Source: an uncultured Clostridia bacterium
GTDB taxonomy: Bacteria > Bacillota > Clostridia > Christensenellales > UBA1242
Assembly: GCA_947366895.1 (NCBI GenBank)
Contig: CANBBP010000001.1
Span: 124,001-188,000 of the forward strand
Direction of reading: 5' to 3'
DNA length: 64,000 nucleotides
A program made the translations under genes and the position numbers. This document shows, piece by piece, positions 53,309 through 61,800 of this stretch. Numbering within the stretch: the first letter of the stretch is position 1; the number at the start of each line of letters is the position of its first letter. The notes under the pieces were generated by a model. That model made no database searches and had not been told where the DNA came from. It worked only from the letters and a program-made list of their open reading frames with translations.

Positions 53309-55018
53309 TTAAAACATTAGTAAACTTAAATTCATTTGTTGATTTGTACATAAAGAATTATAGCCAAAAGTAATTTCAATAAAATTACTATCTTCATCAT
53401 TAAAGCACCAACTCATACCATCAGTATTTTTGGTACTAGTTGAATAAATAAATTTATTTTTGTATTCTTCTGCTTTTTCAACAATACTTGTTACTTTAGA
53501 CAATAGCCCTGCTTTAATAGGATCGCTACATTTAGAAATTCTTATACTTTCTTTATTATTATTTAAAACTTCTGACATATCAACAAATAGGCATCCATCT
53601 TTTAAATCATTTTCATCTACAGCAATGGGATATTCAACAACATCACCTTTTTCCTGATGTCTGACTGTTATATCATAAGGTATAATTTCTTGATTTTCAT
53701 TAGTTTCAAAAAAAGCATACATTAATGAAAAATCATAACTATCATCTTCTCTTAACATAATAATAGATTGAATATAACCATCAATTTTTATGTCATTTAA
53801 TTCACTACCCTTATAAGATAAAACTTCAAGTAAAGGGGTTGTTCCCACATCATTTAATGTTTCAGTCAATAATTTTTTACAACTTTCTGCTAATAGTTCA
53901 TTTCTATCACTAATGGTAGTGCCTATAGCTGTGTTTAAAAAGAATTTAGATAAACTTTCTATTTCTTCTTCTATTAATCCTAAATGGTCGATATAATTAC
54001 ATGCACTATCTATAAAATTTTCTCTTTCTGTATTAGAAGAATTACTTCTTGTTGCTTTTTCATATAAATTTTGTAAATCTTCACTCAATTTACTTTCACT
54101 GCGAGTAAGGATAGCATTTGCAAGTTCTACTGCAAAATGATAATTATATTTTTCTTTATAAGCATTTAAATATTCTTCTGCATTTTGAATGCCTACAAGT
54201 TCATTATCTTCTAGAGAAAATTTCCATTTTGCTGCAGTTACACTAACATCTACTCCATCATACATATCAACTCTACTTACTGTTTGTTGAATATTATTAT
54301 AATTTGTTGATAATATTTTTGTAACATATATTCTAGCATTAGATAAGACATTGAAACTATTAGATGAACTATATGCATAATCTCCAACAAATACAAAAGA
54401 AAAATCATCACCACTATTATACATATATATAGAATTTATATTTAAACTTTCTCCATATGAATATGAACGATTATTAGATAATTCAGTTAAACCTGTTTGT
54501 GCAATAAATTCTTTATCTTCTTCATTGTAAGAAACAAAATTAGAAATCATTGAACTAGTAACCTGATAATTTGAAAGGACTAAAATATTATTAGAACCAC
54601 TTCCTGATAGGTAAATAATGTTAGTAGTTCTTGTTATAGTAGAAACAACTTCTTCATAATTTCTGCTTGTATCACTTACTCCCAATAAATTAGTATAATA
54701 ATTATCATCTAACTCTGGTTTAAGAGTTATAATACTTCCATCGGCTTGTTCAAATTCTAATTCCCCAATACCAAATGCTCCAACAGTTCTTGTTAGAATA
54801 TTTTCAGATACATTCATTATATTTTCTTTTATAACTGTTTTATAGGTTTTAAAAGTTTCACCAGGACAAAAACTAGATGCATAAGGACGATAAACTATTT
54901 TAAATAAAATTTTTTCATCTTCTTCACCACAAGCAGAAAAAAAGAACAATGATACTATCATAATCATTGTAAGCAAAAAAGTATGTATTTTTTTTGACTT
55001 AAAAAGATTTTTCATCAA
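53309..55018 (-). CDS. large lipoprotein within the T4SS gene cluster
   Basis: 569 aa; MKNLFKSKKIHTFLLTMIMIVSLFFFSACGEEDE lipobox. Confidence 0.8.
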   Translation of the reverse strand: MMKNLFKSKKIHTFLLTMIMIVSLFFFSACGEEDEKILFKIVYRPYASSFCPGETFKTYKTVIKENIMNVSENILTRTVGAFGIGELEFEQADGSIITLKPELDDNYYTNLLGVSDTSRNYEEVVSTITRTTNIIYLSGSGSNNILVLSNYQVTSSMISNFVSYNEEDKEFIAQTGLTELSNNRSYSYGESLNINSIYMYNSGDDFSFVFVGDYAYSSSNSFNVLSNARIYVTKILSTNYNNIQQTVSRVDMYDGVDVSVTAAKWKFSLEDNELVGIQNAEEYLNAYKEKYNYHFAVELANAILTRSESKLSEDLQNLYEKATRSNSSNTERENFIDSACNYIDHLGLIEEEIESLSKFFLNTAIGTTISDRNELLAESCKKLLTETLNDVGTTPLLEVLSYKGSELNDIKIDGYIQSIIMLREDDSYDFSLMYAFFETNENQEIIPYDITVRHQEKGDVVEYPIAVDENDLKDGCLFVDMSEVLNNNKESIRISKCSDPIKAGLLSKVTSIVEKAEEYKNKFIYSTSTKNTDGMSWCFNDEDSNFIEITFGYNSLCTNQQMNLSLLMF

Positions 55019-55212
55019 AGTCCTCTTTTTTTATAAAAATTCAATCAGCAAGATTAACTTTTTATTAAACTATTTAAAAAAATTTTTAATCTTCTAAATT
55101 AATTTGATATTCATAAAACTTACATATGTAAAAAATTTATATAATCTTTTTTAATTTACTTTTATTATAGTTTTTGCAAATAAACAAATTAAATACAAAT
55201 CTCACATAAACA

Positions 55213-55545
55213 TTATTGTGGTAACTGTATTCCCCTAAACCTATCTATTATACTTGTCATAGTATCACCAGACAATAATATACCTAATAACCACACTCCA
55301 CCAACAACACAAATAACAGTAATTATTAATCCCCAAAGGCGTTTTTTCATCTCTTTTGCTTTATCACTAGATTCTGCTTTCATTATACAAAAACCTATAA
55401 CTACACTTAATACACTTGCAGCAACTGTTAACACTATGGTTATAGGCAATACTGCTTGATTCAAAAAAGTAACTATTTCAGCTAAAAACTTATAATCTCC
55501 ACTAGGAACTTGAAAATAATCCCCTAGTAAGTTAAACAAATTCAT
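55213..55545 (-). CDS. VirB2/TrbC-like pilin
   Basis: ~110 aa, two TM helices with KAKEMKKRL between; paralogue of the 104-aa ORF; ATG at 55545 with AAGGAG SD. Confidence 0.75.
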   Translation of the reverse strand: MNLFNLLGDYFQVPSGDYKFLAEIVTFLNQAVLPITIVLTVAASVLSVVIGFCIMKAESSDKAKEMKKRLWGLIITVICVVGGVWLLGILLSGDTMTSIIDRFRGIQLPQ

Positions 55546-55731
55546 AAAATAACTCCTTAAAAGACACAAATCTATTTATTATAAATAGTTTAACACTAAA
55601 AACTCATTTAAACAAATAATTTAACAAATTTTTTAATTTATTAATTTAATTTTATTTCTAATTCAAAATATTCAAATAAACTTGATAAATATTTTAATTT
55701 CAATTTTGTTTCATTTTTTTTGTTTTTTTAA

Positions 55732-55768
55732 AAAAGGCAAAAAGCCTAACCAAATTTTGGCTAGGCTA
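55732..55768 (-). terminator. terminator directly after first pilin gene
   Basis: AAGCCTAACCAAA-TTTTGGCTAGGCT hairpin followed by U-rich tract on the minus transcript. Confidence 0.75.
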
Positions 55769-55798
55769 TTTTTATTTTTTAATTGAATAATTATTAGA

Positions 55799-56113
55799 TT
55801 AAATTGGACTTTGAGTAAAAATTGTACCAACATTTGAAGCAAACCATGTCAACAACCAAATAAAGATAATAACTGCAACCATTGCTACTGCTACATTTAT
55901 AAGTCTCTTTTTTGCTTCTTGAGCTTTATCAGCAGTTTCTGCTCTTGCAAGACCAACACCTAAAACAACAACCCATATTGCTCCAGCAACTGCTATAAGA
56001 ATTGTTAAAGGAACTAATAAGCCATTTAAAAATTCTGCAATAGGCTTTAACCATGCATAATCGCCATCTAGACTAGAAATAGCACCATCAAAAACGCCAC
56101 CTAATAAATTCAT
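55799..56113 (-). CDS. VirB2/TrbC-like pilin
   Basis: 104 aa; MNLLGGVFDGAISSLDGDYAWLKPIAEFLNGLLVPLTILIAVAGAIWVVVLGVGLARAETADKAQEAKKRLINVAVAMVAVIIFIWLL. Confidence 0.8.
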   Translation of the reverse strand: MNLLGGVFDGAISSLDGDYAWLKPIAEFLNGLLVPLTILIAVAGAIWVVVLGVGLARAETADKAQEAKKRLINVAVAMVAVIIFIWLLTWFASNVGTIFTQSPI

Positions 56114-56384
56114 AGGATACCTCCGAAAAATTTTGATTCACAAAGACTATATCACAAAAAAACATAAAAAACAAACAAATTTTGATATTTTTTTAATAAT
56201 TTTTTAAAATTTATTTGTTTTATTTTTGTTATCGTTTTATACTACAAAAGTATTAACTTTATTTATTAATTTAAAACATAATTTTAGTTATATTTTAATT
56301 TATTTAATAAAAATAATTAAATTTATTGTAAATAATCATAATATTATAAATGTTAAATCTAAAAATTAAATGAGGTAAGAAAAA

Positions 56385-58406
56385 TTGTCTAAATTAATAG
56401 GTAGATTACTTATTTTGTTGGTAGTAATTATTGGTGGATTTATTGCTGGAATAATTATTAGTTATTTCCAAACAGGTACAATTCAAAGTTTTTGGACTCC
56501 TATGCCTGCAGTTGTTTGTGGTGGATGTTATTTGATTTATATTATGAACAAGTTAGTTGATGGCGAAGGCGGAAGTGGCGGAAAAGGCAAAAAAGGCAAA
56601 TTGGGAGCAAAAGACAAACAAGGTAAAGAAGTTTCTCAATTCTTTGATTCAAGATGGGTTACCCAAAAAGAATTAAAAAATGAAAAAAAATTTATGTATT
56701 GCACCTGGCACTCTTTAAGAGATTCTAAAGATGGAATACTTCTTAGAAGTGAATTAAAAAATGGCAACCTTGATATTAATATGTATAGTCCTATTCATGC
56801 AATGATTATTGGTACTACTGGTACTGGTAAAACCCAAAAATATATTGAACCTAGTATTCAAATATTATCTTCTACAAAAACAAAACCAAGTTTTGTTATT
56901 GCCGACCCTAAAGGTGAAATTTACGAAAAGCATTATCATAAATTAAAAACTGAAGGTTATGATGTAAAAGTTTTTAATTTGCGTCAACCTTATGCTTCTA
57001 CTAGATGGAACCCTCTTGATAATGCATTTATGATGTACCATAAGGCTTTTCATTTATATGATAAAGTAGAAACTCATGTAGGAGTCAACCCAGCAGACCT
57101 TGATTTAAAAATTATCGCAAGAGAATATGAAAATCAGTGGTATGAATTTGATGGAGTTGCCTACCCTAACAAAAGTTCATTAGATGCTGATTTAAGTTCT
57201 AAAAAAGCAGAACTTATTGACCTTGCTGAAAATGAGTTAAGAGAAATCGCTGGCATTCTTTGTCCTATAGAAAATAAAAACGATTCAAGTTGGGATAGAG
57301 GTGCTCAAGAATTTGTTTATGGTACCATGATGGCTATGCTTGAAGATAGTTTAAATGAAGAGTTAGGCATGACACGTGATAGATATAACTTTTATAACCT
57401 TGCTAGAATTGCTAACTTTAAAGACCCTGACCCAGATAATCCTTATAAAACATTAAGACAATACTTTTTAGGTAGAGATAGTTTCAGCAAAGTTCTACAA
57501 CTTGTTACAACAGCAATTAACAATGCTCCTAGCACTACAAAATCTTACATGGGTATTGTATCTGCTAGATTAGGCTTATTTAATGATAGTGGTATGTGTT
57601 TTGCTACAAGTAGCAATGAAATGAATTTTGACAGTTTTGCAGATAAACCTACTGCCCTATTCATTATTATCCCAGATGAAAAAGAATCTAGACATGGTAT
57701 TGCGACTATGATGATTTCCCAACTATATAAAAAATTAGTCGACCTTGCTAACGGATATCCTAATAGTAAATTACCAAGAGCTGTTTATTTCTTACTAGAT
57801 GAGTTTGCTAACTTACCTAAGATTGAAAAAATAGACACTATGATTACTGTTTCTCGTAGTAGAAATATCTTCTTCTCTCTTGTTATTCAGTCATTCAGTC
57901 AGCTAAATGCCAAATATGGAGATGATGTTGCTGCAACTTTAAAAGGCAACTGTCCTATTAAAATATTCATTGGAACAGATGATGCTAAAACTTGTGAAGA
58001 ATTTAGTAAATTATGTGGTGACATTACTCTTGAAACAACTTCAACTAGTGAAAGCAAGCAAAAAGATGATAAAGGCAAAGAAAATCCTAGCAAAACAACA
58101 AGCTTATCAACTACTTCTAGACCTCTTATATACCCTGATGAATTAGGTCACTTAGGTAACAAAGATGGTACTGGAGAAATTATTATAAAAATTCTTAATG
58201 AATTTCCTATAAGAATAAATTCAACAATGGCATGGGCTACACCTATGTTCGACCATACTAAAGCCTCTAGCGACTATGTTCCTTCTCGTGCTTTAGATGA
58301 AAGAAGTGTATCCTACAGTATTGCAAGAAGAAATAGCATTATATTTAAACAAGCACCAAATTCAACTGGTGGCACGCAAAACGGTATTAATATGGATACA
58401 TTTTAA
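56385..58406 (+). CDS. VirD4/TraG-family T4SS coupling ATPase
   Basis: MIIGTTGTGKTQKYIEPSIQIL Walker A; FLLDEFANLPKIEKIDTMITVSRSRNIFFSLVIQSFSQL; TTG start with GAGGTAAG SD. Confidence 0.95.
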   Translation: MSKLIGRLLILLVVIIGGFIAGIIISYFQTGTIQSFWTPMPAVVCGGCYLIYIMNKLVDGEGGSGGKGKKGKLGAKDKQGKEVSQFFDSRWVTQKELKNEKKFMYCTWHSLRDSKDGILLRSELKNGNLDINMYSPIHAMIIGTTGTGKTQKYIEPSIQILSSTKTKPSFVIADPKGEIYEKHYHKLKTEGYDVKVFNLRQPYASTRWNPLDNAFMMYHKAFHLYDKVETHVGVNPADLDLKIIAREYENQWYEFDGVAYPNKSSLDADLSSKKAELIDLAENELREIAGILCPIENKNDSSWDRGAQEFVYGTMMAMLEDSLNEELGMTRDRYNFYNLARIANFKDPDPDNPYKTLRQYFLGRDSFSKVLQLVTTAINNAPSTTKSYMGIVSARLGLFNDSGMCFATSSNEMNFDSFADKPTALFIIIPDEKESRHGIATMMISQLYKKLVDLANGYPNSKLPRAVYFLLDEFANLPKIEKIDTMITVSRSRNIFFSLVIQSFSQLNAKYGDDVAATLKGNCPIKIFIGTDDAKTCEEFSKLCGDITLETTSTSESKQKDDKGKENPSKTTSLSTTSRPLIYPDELGHLGNKDGTGEIIIKILNEFPIRINSTMAWATPMFDHTKASSDYVPSRALDERSVSYSIARRNSIIFKQAPNSTGGTQNGINMDTF

Positions 58407-58428
58407 TAAATTATTTAAATACAAATAC

Positions 58429-58459
58429 AAAAAAGACTTTAATTACAAAGTCTTTTTTT
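58429..58459 (+). terminator. terminator after virD4-like gene
   Basis: AAAAAAGACTTT-aattac-AAAGTCTTTTTTT. Confidence 0.8.
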
Positions 58460-58873
58460 ATTCAATTTTTTAAAAAAAATAATCATTTATTAAACATAAA
58501 TAAATAGAAAATAAAGAAAATATAAGAAGTGGAAACATAAATTTTCTTTATTTTTCTGTTGCCTAATTTTTATAATAATAAATTATTTTTTCTCATACAT
58601 TAAAAATTAATTGGCATAAAATTTATGTAAAAATAGGGTAAAATATGCTTTAATTTGTTTTGTGTTTATGGGGTATTATGTTAATATATATAATATATTA
58701 TATAAATACAAAATAATAAGGCTAAAAAGGGAGATAATATATACATACACACACTTATGTATTTATTATTTTTTATGTTTTTATGGGGCTTTTGCTAATA
58801 ATATTTTGTATTAAGGCTTGCTTATGTAGTTTTAAAAAAAATCTCACAAAACTAAAAAAGAAAAGGTGTAAAA

Positions 58874-61800
58874 ATGAGAAACTTTAAGACTAAAAGTATA
58901 TTTTTAAATATATTACTTGCAATGCTTTGCGTTTGTGCAATTTTTGTATTTTCTACCCCTATACAAATAGATAGGGTTCTTTCTGCTGCTTCATGCGTTA
59001 AAGGCGATACTATAGAAAAAGGACAAGATGTCGCAAATGATTATATGGATACTGGTGAAGATTATGGTGGTAAAATACCATTCTCACTATTTTTAAGTAG
59101 AGCCGATGGTAATTCAAGATTTATTACCGACTACTACCCTTCTTTTACAGCAACTGAGCCTGCAGACAAGGAAAAAGATATTTATTATTACATAATGGAT
59201 GAAAGTTCAAGACCTTCTTTCCTTTTATCTTCAAAAGAAGATAGTGGAAAAGATGAACTTTATAACACAACAATTTTCTTTAAGTTTAACGATTCAACTG
59301 CTAAAGGTATAATAAATAATAATGGTAATACTATTCCTAATGAATCAGGATTCCTATCTGTTACAGCTACAGTAAATGGCGAGCCTATAATTGCAGAAAT
59401 TGATACTTCTACAAATTCTACAACTAAAGAAGCATCTTACCTATTTGCTGTTAATCTTCAAAGTTTGATTAATGATGATGGTTCTAATAATTTAAATGCT
59501 CAATGTCCTGAAGTTAGAAACACAACCGACAGCAATACTTCCTATTTAGGTGGAAATGGTGAAGAAAATGATGTCTCAAGACGTACAGGTTTATATAATT
59601 TTCATATTGAATATAGTTATCGTGAAGTTACTAGTTACACATCAAACAAATGTGTTTTTGAAATGTCCTTTTATGTTTTAGATTATGATGATTATGTAAA
59701 AGATGACAATCCTTTTAATTTTTCAAACACCGACACGGTAAGAAATAATCAAGGAGTAGATTTAAACTACGAGATTTATAACTATAATTATTTAGACACT
59801 CCAAAAGTAGAATTTGATGCTACAAAATTTGGAATTAATTTTGTTTACACTGCAGGTTTTTCAAATTATTCAATGGTTTATAACGATAAATCATTTAGTT
59901 ACAACTACACTCCTAATACTTTAGATACTATATTAAATAGTACAAGCGGAGGTAATCTTGAAACTACAAAACAACAAATTTTAAATGGCACACTTGCTAC
60001 AGGCCAAATTAATATATTACTTAAAAATTCTACCGATATTGCATATACAATTAAGACTTATTATAAAGAAGACCAATACGGTATTCACTATTACATTGCT
60101 AAATTTGACTTAAAAGATTTTGAGAACTTTTTAGTAAGAAATAAATCAACATTTAATAGTGCTACCACAATGCAAGGAACATATCATTTTGATTTAGACT
60201 TTTTAGGGCAAACTGATGTTGGCTATAGTGTTATAGATAAAAGTTTATTTACTGACATTCCAAGCAAAATTTCAGGTCAAAAACTTGTAATTTTTGGTTA
60301 TGAATTAAAATATTATGACCAAAATCCAAATTCAAACACATATCATCAAGATGTTACCCTTATAAATGAAAATACTCACACTAATTTTGTTTCATATAAT
60401 AGTATGACAGATAAAACTAAAAGTATGGGTTTAGATACTGGCTTCTTAGTTAATATTCCTTCTTATATAGCTATAACCGACCAGGCTCCCCTTCGCTTTC
60501 ATAGTTTTGGTAATTTAACAGGTGGAAGTGGTAATTATAGTGCAGACTATCGCTGTCTTGATTATCTTTCTACAACTGAAGATGATGTATTAAAATATTT
60601 CATTTTTGATAGTGATGCAACATTTGATAGCATAGAAAAAGAAAATAAGGCTTATATTGATAGCATTATTAATAAAGCTTTTCAAGATAAAAAAACTTAT
60701 ACTCAAGGTGCTTCTATTTCTGGTGATGGTATTTGGGTTATGAAACTTGAATATAAGGTTTCTCTCCCACTAACAGCAGATGATGGTACCTACCTTGAAC
60801 CTGTTGATGTAGCAGGATATCAGTTTGTAGTTTTTGAAATTAATAATACTGTTCAAAATTTATATATTCAGGGATTTGATGGATCTTCTAATACCTCTTA
60901 TGATTTTGATACTTACACAAATAAGGATGTAAGAGTAAACTTAGAACAAAAACCAAACACTTTCTTTGCTCCTGTTAATGTAACTTATTATTACTCAAAT
61001 GATTTTAAAAGAGAAAACATAACAGCATCTGGTAAATTAAATTTAAAATTAAGCAATAACAATATTTATACATACATCATTTCTGATAATAAAGAATATG
61101 GTTATTATGTAACAGACCAAAATAATAATTATACTTTTAGAGATAGTGGCTATTATAAAATTGTTATAAGAAGTGTTGTCTCTAATGTACCAAAAACCTA
61201 TTCATTTATAATTGATAAAGAAAGTTTTACAAATGTTTCTCTTAATCAAGTTAAATTTCAAGATGATAACTATATTAAGAGTGCTACGGTTTTGCAAGAT
61301 AAATATTTAAGTAATTCTAGCAATTATTTAAATTATGACTTATATGTAACAAATACAGGTTTTACTTTAGGTTGGAAAGAAAAACGCAGTGGTGCTAGTT
61401 CTTATAACTTTGTTTATTACATGGAAATTACTGATGATACCTTAAATAATGAAACTTCATTATTTGACATCAAAAATGGTGAATTTTGGCTTACAAATGG
61501 ACTTAAAACAAAAAATCTATCAAGTGCTATTGATACTTATCGTAATAGTATAAATGTACCTGTTAAAGATGATGCAAGATTAGAATATAATCAATATTTT
61601 AATAAAGATGGTTTATATTTCTTTTATGTTTTTGATGATGCTGGAAATTATTTTACAAGAATTATTTTAATAGATAGTTCAAGTTCCTCTACTCTACAAG
61701 GTTACTGGGACAAAGTTGATAATAATGATGTTTGGGTAGATACCTTTGACCCTGTAGATAACCCAGCAAATTATGTAAATCATGATACAACTATTTATTT

